Below, one piece after another: positions 54,247 to 62,700 of a stretch of DNA of 64,000 nt. How positions within the stretch are numbered: the first letter of the stretch is position 1; each line of letters begins with the position of its first letter. The DNA lies in assembly GCA_963746825.1 (NCBI GenBank), contig CAVVCU010000016.1, forward strand, positions 25,872 to 89,871, written 5' to 3'. This DNA comes from JACVRW01 sp963746825 (GTDB taxonomy: Bacteria; Actinomycetota; Thermoleophilia; Solirubrobacterales; Thermoleophilaceae). The notes beneath the pieces are model-generated. The model had not been told where the DNA came from, made no database searches, and was given only the letters and a program-made list of their open reading frames with translations. The translations under genes and the position numbers were made by a program.

Positions 54247-55594
54247 TTCGAGCGACTCTTCGACCTAGAGGACTCGGCCGGCGGGCAGACTCCCGTCCCC
54301 GCCGGGGACCTCCCGCTGGCGGCCCGCATGCGGCCGGGCTCGCTCGGGGAGTTCGTCGGCCAGGAGCACCTGCTGGGCCGGGGCTCGGCGCTGCGCACCG
54401 CGATCGAGGAGGGCCGGCCGCACTCGATGATCCTCTACGGGCCGCCCGGCACCGGCAAGACCACCCTGGCCCGCCTGCTGGCGGTGAACGCCCGGGCCGC
54501 CTTCGAGGAGGCCTCGGCGGTGAACGCGGGCCGCGCCGAGGTGCGCGAGGTGCTCGCGCGGGCGGAGCATCGCCGCCAGACGGCCGACGAGCCCACGGTC
54601 CTCTTCCTCGACGAGATCCATCGCTTCAACAAGGCCCAGCAGGACACCCTCCTGCCGGCGCGTCGAGGAGGACCTGGTCACGCTCGTCGGCGCCACCACC
54701 GAGAACCCCTACTTCGAGGTCGACTCCCGCGCTCCTCTCGCGCTGTCGGGTCTACGAGCTGAGGCCGCTGGCGCCGACGAGCACGTGCCGGCCCTGCTTG
54801 CGCCGCGCGCTGTGCGACCGCGCGGCCTGCCCGATGCTCCGGACGTCGGTGACGACGCGCTCGAGTTCCTCGCCGCGCGGGCCGGCCGGCGATGCCCGCA
54901 CCGCGCTGTCCGCGCTCGAGCTCGCCGCCGAGACGGTGGCCGACGGAAGGCGGTGACGATCCCCGGAGGCCGAGGACGCGCTCCAGCGCAGCGCGTGCTC
55001 TACGACCGCAGGGCGACACGCACTACGACGTCATCTCGGCGTGGATCAAGGCCACGCGCGGCTCGGACCCGGACGCCTCGCTGCTCTACCTGGCGGTCAT
55101 GCTTAAGGGCGGGGAGGATCCTCGCTTCATCGCGCGCCGGATGGTGGTGCTTGCCAGCGAGGACGTCGGGAACGCCGACCCGCGCGCGCTCGAGGTGGCG
55201 GTCGCCGCCGCCCACGCGGTGGAGCACGTGGGCCTCCCGGAGTGCGCGCTTCAACCTCTCCCAGGCGGCGGTCTACCTCGCGCTGGCGCCGAAGTCGAAC
55301 GCCGTCGTCAAGGCCTGATCGGCCGGGCGCGCGGCTGGGTACCGCGATCACGGGCTTCGCCAGGGAATACCCCCGCCCACGCTGCGCAGCACGGCCTACC
55401 CCGGCGCCAAGAAGCTGGGGCGCGGCCGGGGCTACGACTATCCCCACGACCGCCCCGAGGGGGTCTCCGACCAGGAGCTGATGCCCGACGAGGCGATCGG
55501 CGAGCGCTTCCTCGAGCTCAGCGAGCATGGGGACGAACGCCAGCTGCGCGAGCGCTACGAGCGCATCCTCAGGTCACGCGGCCGAGAGCCCTAG
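54247..55594 (+). pseudogene. rarA: rarA-like replication-associated recombination ATPase with several frame breaks
   Basis: The parts align in order to RarA/MgsA. MRPGSLGEFVGQEHLL and ILYGPPGTGKTTLARLL (Walker A) come first, then TVLFLDEIHRFNKAQQDTLL (Walker B). LVTLVGATTENPYFEV and LLSRCRVYELRPL follow in a second and third frame. DALEFLAARAG, YDVISAWIKATRGSDPDASL and RMVVLASEDVGNADPRALEV come next, then AVYLALAPKSNAVVKA and a C-terminal YPGAKKLGRGRGYDYPHDRP. At least five single-base shifts break it, near 54.66, 54.74, 54.8-55.0, 55.2 and 55.3 kb. RarA is widely conserved, so low read quality is as likely as decay. Confidence 0.7.
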
Positions 55595-55600
55595 GCCGGC

Positions 55601-56035
55601 TCAGCCATCGACGGCCGTCTTGAGCGCGTTCTCGGCCGCGGTGATCTCCTGGCCGCTCTGGACCAGCTCCTGCGCGGCCGACTGAGCTTTCTCCGGATCG
55701 TTCGACTTGGCCGCCTGAGCCATCGTGCGCAGGTCCCCGACGCCCCTCTCGAGCGCGGCGAGCAGGGTGTCGAACTCCTCTTTGGCGTCCTCGGGAGGCT
55801 CGAGGCCGGCGATGTCGGCCCGGGCCTTGTCGGCCGCGTCGGCGATTCCGTCGAGCTCCTTGGCGATCGCGGCGTTGGACTGGCCCGCGCCGCCGGACGT
55901 GGCGGTGCCGATCTCGCTGTTGATCTTGGTGAGCTTGTTGACCGCCGCGTTGTAGTCCTCGCGGAACTGGTTGCTCAGGCAGTCGTTCAGGGTCGCCGCT
56001 GGCTGGGTCTCCGTCGGCGCTTCGGCGCTGTCTCA
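55601..56035 (-). CDS. Lipoprotein-like secreted protein lacking its N terminus
   Basis: The minus-strand frame runs from a stop at 56033 to TGA at 55601 and reads AATLNDCLSNQFREDYNAAV, NKLTKINSEIGTATSGG, then helical EEFDTLLAALERGVGDLRTM and QEITAAENALKTAVDG. This is a typical helical mature domain of actinobacterial lipoproteins of about 170 residues. No signal peptide or lipobox is found in this frame, so the 5' end was lost or shifted. Function unknown. Confidence 0.5.
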
Positions 56036-56475
56036 CCAAGCCGGCCGGCTGCGGCGAGCAGTCGGGCCGTCGTTGCCCTCTGCCCGGCGCGTGCGAGGTC
56101 GTCTCCGACGTGAGCGATCGTCGCCGTGTCGGCGCGCTCGATCAACGCGGCGAGCGCTAGCGCCCCGGCGCCATCGGTGGGGCGCTGGGAGCGTCCGAAC
56201 GACGCCAGCACGTATCCCGGCCCGGCCTCGGGCGGGCCGAGCTCGATGCGCGAGTCCGGTCTCGACGAACGTTTTCTGGTGCAGCCCTTTCACCAGCGCC
56301 GCTCGGATGCAAGTCTTGGTCCCGCATGGAAGCTGGGCCGGACGTGAGGCGACGGTGGGCCGCGGAGCCGTCGGAGATCGAGCTCGCGCGCAGGCTCGCC
56401 CTTTGGGGGCTCGGCCACTTCGTCGAGCCTGGCCGCCGACCGTGACGAGGCGTTCGCCCGCGTCGCGAGCTAGCG
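56036..56475. other. Region of gene relics
   Basis: On the minus strand a coding-like stretch around 55987-56250 reads GYVLASFGRSQRPTDGAG, then LALAALIERADTATIAHVGD and has no start or homologue I know. On the plus strand 56326-56473 reads EPSEIELARRLALWGLGHF and then, in another frame, LAADRDEAFARVAS before a stop. Both look like frame-damaged fragments. Nothing functional can be claimed. Confidence 0.4.
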
Positions 56476-56602
56476 CGTGGTACGCGTGCGGGACCTAGGG
56501 CCGAAGGAGCACCCGAAGACCCGGGCTTTGCCGGGTGTGGTCCGGGCGGTCACGGGCGACGCCGGCGCAGGCTCGCATGGCGTCGGAGCGAGCGCGGCCA
56601 CT

Positions 56603-56691
56603 GTTGCCAAAGAAGTTGCCACGCTCCGGCGACGTTGTCCGACGCTAAGTCAAGGACACGCGAAAGGCCCCGCTCTGCAGGGCCTTCCGAT
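56603..56691. repeat. Left copy of an 89-bp boundary block (paired GTTGCCA, terminator, tRNA edge)
   Basis: The block starts with GTTGCCAAAGAA and GTTGCCACG, continues through a variable middle, and ends in a terminator hairpin directly at the tRNA-Leu 3' edge. An equally long block with the same ends and spacing occupies 63912-64000. Translated on the plus strand both give V-A-x-x-V-A-T and (H)AK.PA.QGLP. That is the way tails of tyrosine recombinase genes often run into tRNA sites, although that origin is inference. Confidence 0.5.
56663..56686 (-). terminator. Intrinsic terminator downstream of tRNA-Leu fragment
   Basis: On the minus strand GGCCCTGC-AGA-GCGGGGCC forms an eight-pair stem (one G-U) followed by TTTCG. 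It lies five bases beyond the tRNA-Leu discriminator base, the normal place for a tRNA terminator. Confidence 0.7.
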
Positions 56692-56750
56692 GCGCCGAAG
56701 AGGACTCGAACCTCCACCCAGTTAGCCTGGACCAGGCCCTCAACCTGGTA
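56691..56750 (-). tRNA. tRNA-Leu(GAG) 3' fragment, attachment-site-like
   Basis: On the minus strand the anticodon stem-loop is CCAGG-TTGAGGG-CCTGG with anticodon GAG (56732-56748). The long leucine-type variable arm (CCAG-GCTAA-CTGG) follows, then T arm GGAGG-TTCGAGT-CCTCT (56699-56715) and the acceptor strand TCGGCGC plus discriminator A (56698-56691). The complementary 5' acceptor GCGCCGA and a D arm are absent upstream. This is a 3' half, as left behind when an integrative element enters a tRNA gene. Confidence 0.7.
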
Positions 56751-56767
56751 ACCCGGGTGTCATATCC

Positions 56768-56837
56768 GTCCAATGCGTCCATATCGTCCAGATCGTCCAG
56801 CCGCGTGGACGATATGGACGTAATGGACGATCTGGAT
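56768..56837. repeat. Dyad array of 9-bp units, four GTCCA facing four TGGAC/T
   Basis: GTCCA starts at 56768, 56777, 56786 and 56795. TGGAC starts at 56806, 56815 and 56824, and TGGAT at 56833. The two arrays are exact mirror positions about 56802.5 with a GCCGCG centre. The flanking bases are also mostly complementary (CCAATGCGTCCATATCGTCC against the right half). The array could form a long hairpin or bind a multimeric protein such as a recombinase. It sits 17 bases from the tRNA fragment. Confidence 0.65.
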
Positions 56838-56858
56838 GTTGCCACGGATGTTGCCACG
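56835..56858. repeat. Tandem 12-mer GATGTTGCCACG x2
   Basis: Two direct copies of GATGTTGCCACG follow the dyad array. The paired core (GTTGCCACG-N3-GTTGCCACG, 56838-56858) also occurs at 56603-56623 (first copy degenerate) and 63912-63932. Three such pairs near the same boundary suggest repeated insertion of related elements. Confidence 0.6.
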
Positions 56859-57017
56859 AGCCGCACCCGAAGGCGTGAGGTCCGGGTAGCGGCGAGCCCG
56901 CGCTCGGTCGGCACTGGCAGCGCGCGGAAGCACCGTCACCGAGCATCCGTGTCGGACGGTCGCGAGTGTCGCCGCCACTATTGATTCGCGCGAAAGGGGC
57001 AGCGGCGGCGTGCGCCG

Positions 57018-57048
57018 GGTCGCGTCTCCCAACTGCTGTAAATCGCCG
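57018..57048. repeat. Left terminal inverted repeat of the IS
   Basis: GGTCGCGTC (57018-57026), CTGCTGTAA (57033-57041) and TCGCCG (57043-57048) match, in order, the reverse complement of the right end. The six bases between the first two blocks differ. Confidence 0.6.
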
Positions 57049-57060
57049 GGCCGTCAAGGG

Positions 57061-57116
57061 CACGGCGTAGGTTCCCTCAAGTCCTGACAAGACGATGAAG
57101 GAGGACCTACGCCGTG
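57061..57116 (+). promoter_or_regulatory. 12-bp hairpin enclosing the transposase ribosome-binding site
   Basis: CACGGCGTAGGT (57061-57072) pairs exactly with ACCTACGCCGTG (57105-57116). The right arm contains the GTG start and AAGGAGG lies at the edge of the loop. Read-through RNA from outside would fold and hide the start, whereas a transcript begun inside would not. That is a known way for IS elements to avoid activation by neighbours. Confidence 0.5.
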
Positions 57117-58389
57117 AGACGCACGGTACCGCCGTCGGCGGAGATCGAGGAGCAGATCGACCGGTTGCTGGCCGTCGGGGTCGGCGAGAACCCGCGCGAG
57201 TCGCTGTCGGAGCTCGCGAAGCTCGGGCGCCCGGTTGATCATCCAGCGCGCGGTCGAGGACGAGTTCGACGCGTGGCTGGGCCGGGCGCGCTATGAGCGC
57301 CGGCCGGAGGCGCCGCCGGGGCTGCGCAACGGCTTTCGGCCGCGCCGGGTGCAGACCGCCGAGGGCGAGCTTTCGGTGGAGATCCCGCAGGTCCGGGAGG
57401 CGGCCGAGCCGTTCGTCTCCAAGCTGTTCCCGCGCGGCACGAAGCTGCTGCGCACCGAGCCGCTGAGGGCGATGGTGATCGGCGCGTTCGTGCGCGGGCT
57501 GTCGATGCGCGACGTCGAGTCGCTGTGCGAGCAGGCCGGGCTCGGGAAGCTGTCGAAGTCGACCGCCGCCCGGATCTGCTCGGAGCTGCGCGAGCGCTTT
57601 GCGGCGTTCGGGCGCCGCGACCTCTACGACATCCACCTGGCGGCGCTGTTCCTGGACGCGATCTTTCTCGCCGTCCGCCGCGACGGGCCCAAGGAGGGCG
57701 TGCTGGTCGCCTGGGGCTTCACCGAAGACGGCGAACGCGTGCTGCTGGCGGTGATGCTCGGGATGCGCGAGTCGCACGAGGACTGGCTGGCGCTCGGGCG
57801 CGATCTGATCGGCCGCGGGCTCGGCGCGCCGATGCTGATCGTCGCCGACGGCGCCCCCGGGCTGATCAAGGCGATCGAGCAGTGCTGGCCGGCCTCAGAC
57901 CGCCAGCACTGCGCCGTTCACCGCGTCCGCAACCTGCTCGCCAAGCTGCCCGAACGCGAGCGCGAACGCGTCCGCCAGGCCTACTGGCAGGCGCTCGATG
58001 ACGCCACCGGCGAGCGCGACGGCAAGCAGCGACTCCAGGCGCTCGTCGACGAGCTCGACCGGGCCGGCTACACCGCCGCGGCGAAGTGTCTCGCCGACGA
58101 CCTCGACGCGCTCGTCGTGCACCTGCGCTACCCGACCCGACACCGCCGGCGGTGGCGATCGACGAACCTGCTCGAACGGTCGCTCGGCGAGGTCAAACGC
58201 CGCACCAAGGTGATCGGCCGCTTCCCCGGCGAGACCAGCTGCCTCACGCTCGTCTGGGCCGTCCTCGACCTCTACATCACCCACGCCACCAACGGCATCA
58301 AGTTCACCCAGCTCGAACGCCAGCACCTCAAGCGGATCAGATACGAAGGACACGAACCGACCGTCCCCGAGGAGGTGACCGCCGCCTAG
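57114..58389 (+). CDS. IS256-family transposase, single-base frame break near 57.22 kb
   Basis: GTG at 57114 preceded by AAGGAGG opens VPPSAEIEEQIDRLLAVGVG. The frame is lost at SELAKLGRPV, whereas GARLIIQRAVEDEFDAWLGR continues in another frame. One extra G in CTCGGGCGCCCGG explains it. The catalytic part has LFLDAIFLAVRRDG (first Asp), LIVADGAPGLIKAIEQCWP (second Asp), the RQHCAVHRVRNLL block and LLERSLGEVKRRTKVIGRFP (Glu). IS256 elements are not known to use programmed shifting, so this copy is probably inactive or misread. Confidence 0.85.
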
Positions 58390-58417
58390 ACTGACCACCA
58401 CCGGGAACCTGAGCCGA

Positions 58418-58449
58418 CGGCGAAGTTACAGCAGCTCAGGGACGCGACC
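58418..58449. repeat. Right terminal inverted repeat of the IS
   Basis: CGGCGAA, TTACAGCAG (58426-58434) and GACGCGACC (58441-58449) are the complements of the left-end blocks. The outermost nine bases are an exact match to the left end. Confidence 0.6.
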
Positions 58450-58745
58450 GTCGCCGCTGCTCTTCCACGGATGCAGGAAGAGGCGGGAGCCGATCCTCGC
58501 GCCGGCGGACGCCCGCTCCTCGTCCCAAGGAGGCATCTCCGGCATTCGAGCGGAGACGCTCGCATGTGCGTCGAGGCGGTAGCAAGCGCCGGGCTTGTTC
58601 TGACTCGCGCCGATCGTGGGAAGCGCGCCGCGCGGTCGGTCCGGAGATGGGGAGAACCCACTTGTTTCGGATGCGATTCGCCTGCTGGAGCCAGAAGCGA
58701 GTGAGCTCTTCCTACGTCGAAGCAGTCCTTGGTCGTGTAAGCCGG
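58450..58745. other. Gap of about 300 bp without a gene
   Basis: No frame here has a start, coding-like composition and a recognisable product together. A minus-strand stretch (PEMPPWDEERASAGARIGSR) is faintly protein-like and may be a relic. No repeat or RNA structure beyond the following terminator stands out. Confidence 0.4.
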
Positions 58746-58768
58746 AAGGCCCGCTGAGCGCGGGCCTT
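58746..58768. terminator. Bidirectional terminator hairpin
   Basis: AAGGCCCGC pairs with GCGGGCCTT around TGAGC, a nine-pair stem with A/T ends on both sides. It ends transcripts of the minus-strand secreted-protein gene that stops at 58802. Confidence 0.6.
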
Positions 58769-58801
58769 CGCCGGATCGAACTGCCGCGGAGTGCGGATCG
58801 T

Positions 58802-59491
58802 CTAGTCGTCGTCGTCGTCGCTGGGGCCACCCCCGCGAACGATGTTGAGGTTGATCGTGAAGGTGAAGGTCCCGCCGAAGTCAGGAGCCACCACCTCCAT
58901 CGTGACGGTGTGCTGGCCGGGGCGAAGCTTGCGGATCACGGCTCCCCATGCGTGCGCCGTGAAGGTCAGGGTGGTTCCCGCGGGGACGCCATAGTAGTTG
59001 TCGGCGGGCAGTTGCACCGTCCTCTGCGGCGAGAAGAGCTCGAACCGTCGCCTGCGGATGTTGGTCGCGCGGCCGTCGACCGTGACGGTGAGCGCGTGGA
59101 TCGCCTGGTCAGCGGCGACGGCGGCCGCGAGTTGGTCTTCTTCCGTCTGGGGGAACGGGTCATCCAAGCTGGTGTACGCGGTGCCGAAGAAGATGAACAG
59201 CCGCGTGTGCTTGGTGGCCGTGCACGTCGCGGTTCCATCCGGCCCGTAGGCTGGGATCAGCACGTTGCGCACGAGGGTTCGGCAGCTGCCGCTCAAGGGA
59301 TCGCTGCTGAAAGGCCGCGCCAGCCCCTGCGCCCAATCTTCTCCCAGCAGCTCGCCGCCGGTCAGGCCACCACCGCGGGCGGGCGCAATGAACGCGCCAC
59401 CGTCCTTTTGTGGCCCATGCGCGGCGGCGATGGGCGCTGCAAGTACGGCGAGCGTCAGGGCGGCGACGACGATACGACAGGAGATGCCCAT
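58802..59491 (-). CDS. Secreted protein with acidic tail, unknown function
   Basis: 229 residues from the ATG at 59491, preceded by GGAGGAGG. A signal peptide (IVVAALTLAVLAAPIAAAHG) leads to a beta-rich domain (VTVDGRATNIRRRRFELFSP, QLPADNYYGVPAGTTLTFTA, PGQHTVTMEVVAPDFGGTFT) and ends in DDDDD. The fold resembles an Ig-like or DUF-type sandwich without known family. Its promoter and leader are shared with the small membrane protein gene at 63276, so both may respond to the same regulator. Confidence 0.68.
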   Translation of the reverse strand: MGISCRIVVAALTLAVLAAPIAAAHGPQKDGGAFIAPARGGGLTGGELLGEDWAQGLARPFSSDPLSGSCRTLVRNVLIPAYGPDGTATCTATKHTRLFIFFGTAYTSLDDPFPQTEEDQLAAAVAADQAIHALTVTVDGRATNIRRRRFELFSPQRTVQLPADNYYGVPAGTTLTFTAHAWGAVIRKLRPGQHTVTMEVVAPDFGGTFTFTINLNIVRGGGPSDDDDD

Positions 59492-59587
59492 GGCATCCTC
59501 CTCCGGTCGGCTTGAAGGACGCTGGCCAGCGTGCCGCGTGGTGGTCGAGGACCGGTATAGCCGCGGTTGATTACCGGCCCCCGAGCG
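59492..59587 (-). promoter_or_regulatory. Duplicated promoter-leader, copy 2
   Basis: Read toward the secreted-protein gene, CGCTCGGGGGC.GGTAATCAA, CCGCGGCT.TACC and CTCGAC are repeated at 63179-63275, ending GTCCTTCAA before each start. Distances to the ATG are 96 and 97 bases. About 40 of the first 44 bases are identical. GCTATACCGG contains a possible -10. Confidence 0.6.
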
Positions 59588-59690
59588 GATCGGGTTCGTC
59601 TTCACCCCGCCTCAGGCGGGCCGCATCTATCCCCACGTGCTCGGGGCCGCTCGAGGCGAGGCTCGTCGGCGTCGCGCCGGCGCAGAGCGC
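59541..59690 (+). pseudogene. Relic 5' end of a SARP/BTAD regulator gene
   Basis: Plus-strand translation gives W-S-R-T-G-I-A-A-V-D-Y-R-P-P-S and later RIYPHVLG / GPLEARLVGVAPAQSA in two frames. This matches the N terminus of the intact SARP-fusion gene (SRTGRAAVDYPPPS, RIRLHLLGPVEATF, KQRALL) but with shifts and no continuation. It is therefore a decayed, inverted copy of that gene's start, still facing a small secreted-protein gene. Confidence 0.6.
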
Positions 59691-59756
59691 CCCGGCCGGC
59701 GGCCTGAGTCGAGGAGGGCGTCGTTCTGGATCCGTCGTCGGCTGGCGGTGCCCTGC

Positions 59757-62700
59757 CTAGCGCACCCACAGCTGGTCGAGGAGCGTCCCCCATAACGGGT
59801 GGTGCTGGTAGTTGCCGACGCGGTCGGAGGTGAGCACGACGGTTCGCTGGTTCACGAGGGGGACGATCGGAGCTGCGTCCTCGAACCGCCGGTAGACGTC
59901 GTGCCACAGCTTCAGTGCGCGGGGACCGCGTGCCGCGAGCGCCGCCTTCATCCGGGCCTCGATCCCGCGGTTGCAGAACTGCGAGAGGCTGCCGTTGAAT
60001 TCCGCATCCGGCGTGTAGGACACGCACGACCAGGGACCGGTGAAAGCCGAAGGGAGGGGGAAGTCGACGTACCAGCCGTCGATACCGATCTGCGCCTTGC
60101 TGCGCACATCGTGGACCTGCTCGCCCCACGCCCGGTAGTCCGGGAACAGGCGTAGCGAGGTGCGGTACCCCAGGGTCCGCAGCAGCCGCACGAGATATTC
60201 GTGGAGCTCGCGCTTCTGCCGGTAACCCCAGACCGTGACCTTCGTCCCTCGCGTGCCCGACCGAGCGACCAGGCGGCGCGCCTTCGCCATGTCGGGAGCC
60301 ACCCACTCGCCGCCTCGACTGGGGTCGAGCGTGTAGCGACAGCGCGGCTCGTAACCGGGGAAGCCGGGCGGGACGATCTGGCATGTCGGCTGAGCCAGGT
60401 CGGGTCCGCCGGCGAGCTCGGCGAGCAGGCGCCTGTCCGCCGCGTAGTTGACCGCCTGCCGGACGCGCACGTCGTCGAACGGAGGGGTGCGGACGTTCAG
60501 GAACGCGGAGTCGAGTTCCGGCGTGGCGTTGCTGAAGAGCTGCCCTTCGTCCTGCCTGGCGAGCGCCGTCATGCGCTCGGGCGACAGGCCGAAGCCGAAC
60601 GGCGACTTGACGTCCACGACGTCCGCCTGACCGCGCTGGACGGCAGCCACCGATGCTTCACGGTCGTTCTCGAAGCGCGCGACGATCTCGTCCGGGAGCC
60701 CGTCCGGACGCGCGTCCGCGGACCAAGCGCGGAAGTGCGGATTGCGCACGAGCCGGATCGCACGACGGGGATCGAAGCTCGCGACGCGGTACGGTCCGGT
60801 CCCCGGCGGCTCGGTCGACGGATTGAACGGGTGGCCCGCGGGCGCGACGAACGTCAGGCTGTTGGCGAGCTTGGGGAGCAGTTCGGAGTCCGGCTCGCTG
60901 AGCTTGATCGTCACAGTCCGCGCGGACGCGTCCGTGACGATGCCGCGCGAGAGGTCGCACTTCACCTTGCCGGCCCTGCACTCCGGGGCACCGATGATCG
61001 CGTCCCAGTACGGCGGGAGGTTCTTGAACCGCCCGATGAGGTCCTCCATCGACGCGCGAAAGTCCTGCGGCTGCACGACTTCCCCATTGGAGAATCGGAT
61101 GCCGGGCCGCAGGTTGAAGACGTAGGTCAGGCCATCGGCGCTCGGCTCGGGCACTTCTCTGGCGAGGTTGCCAACGAGCGGACCGAACGACGCTCCGCCG
61201 GTCCGGCGGTAGCTCAGCAGTCCGTCGTAGGCCAATGGAAGCACCACGGGCGCGGTGCCCGCGTAGTTGCCCGCCTGGAGGGAGCCGGGAACGAACTTCG
61301 GCAGCTCCACACGGAGGGTCCCTCCTCGGTGGCTCTCGCGCGACGCAAGGGCCGCTGTCCAGACCGAGCCGTCCACGACCGCCAGGGCGCTGGGGAGGCT
61401 CTGCACGTCGACGGTGGCGGCTGGCAGCCGCGTCTTGGGATCAAGGCGCGTCACCGTCCCGTCGGCCCCGCCGTTGACCCATATCCCTCCGGCGTCGGCG
61501 GCGAGTGCGGTCGGGTTGCCGCCGACCGGCACCGTGTCTGTGACCTGGTTGGTGGCGGGATCGATCCGTGAGACGGTCGCCCCTTGGCGGTTCGCCACCC
61601 AGACCGCGCCCGCGCCGACGGCCACCGCGACCGGGCCGTCGCCGACCGTGATGCTCTTGAGCACCGTCCCCGTGCGCGGCTCGATGCGGGAGACGATGCC
61701 GCCCTCCTCACTCGTGACCCACAACGCGCCAGCGCCGGCGACCAGTGCCGTCGGGTTCGCAGGGACGTCGATCGGCTTGATCTCGGCTCCTCCGTTGACG
61801 TCGAGCCGGGTGACGGTCCGGTCGGCCTCCGAGGCGACCCACACCGCGCCGAAGCCGGCGGCGATGCCGCGCGGGCCATTGGCGATGTCATAGCTGCGAA
61901 CGACGCGGTTCGTGCGCGGATCGACCTGGGCGACGGTCCGCTGGCCGGCGTTCGTCACCCACAGCGCGCCTGCCCCGAAGGCCAGGCCGCCGGGGTCGTC
62001 GCCGACGGCGATCGACACGACCTGGTCGTCGTGCTTGCGATCGATGCGCGACACGGTGCCGTCTTGGGCGTTGGCGACCCATATGGAGCCGCCGCCGGCA
62101 GCGATCGCACTCGGGCTCCTGCCCACCGGGTACTGCCTCGTGATCGCGTCCGCGTCCGCGTCGATGACGCCGACAGCGTTCTCGTCGATGCCGGGTAGGC
62201 GCTCTGGGCCGGTCAAGCGGGTGACGGCGACGACGACGACGGCGATGACGGCCGCCGCGGCGGCGGCGACGGCGAGGTGACGCCCGTGGCGCGTGCGGGC
62301 CTTTGCTGCGGCGGGGGGACCACGGGCCGGGCGTGACTGTGACCGCAACGCATCGGTTCGAGCCGGCTCCGCATCGACGTGCGTCGGCTCGACGGGCTCT
62401 CCTGGGACGTGGAGTGACGGGTCTTGCCGGAGGATCCGTCCGTGCAGCTCGTGCAGCTCGGGGCCGGGCTCGATCCCGGCGCCGTCGACGAGCCCCCGGC
62501 GGGCTGCGACGTAGGCTTCGAGTGCCTCGGCCTGTCGGCCCGACCGGTACAGCGCCAGCATGCGCAGGGTGTGCAGCCGCTCGCGCAGAGGATGCCCCTC
62601 GATCAGGCGCTCGAGTTCAGCGAGGACCTTCTCGTGGCGTCCCGCGGCCAGGTCGCCGTCGATTGCGAGCTCGGTCGCCCTCAGCCATAGCTCGTCGAGC

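Larger units (their letters stand above)
57018..58449 (+). mobile_element. IS256-family (Mutator-like) insertion sequence
   Basis: A DDE transposase gene is flanked by imperfect inverted repeats of about 30 bp: GGTCGCGTC, then CTGCTGTAA and TCGCCG (57018-57048), against the complement at 58418-58449. Total length is about 1.43 kb, normal for the family. No matching 8-9 bp target duplication is visible, so the copy may be old or rearranged. Confidence 0.7.

Noticed and set aside
56477..56725. Plus-strand open frame ending MRRRGLEPPPS
   Set aside because: Its end is the antisense translation of tRNA-Leu, a classic false gene. The preceding part may be a recombinase tail but no catalytic motif is present.
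57010..58458. Target-site duplication for the IS
   Set aside because: GTGCGCCG on the left and GTCGCCGC on the right are similar but not identical, so no duplication is claimed.
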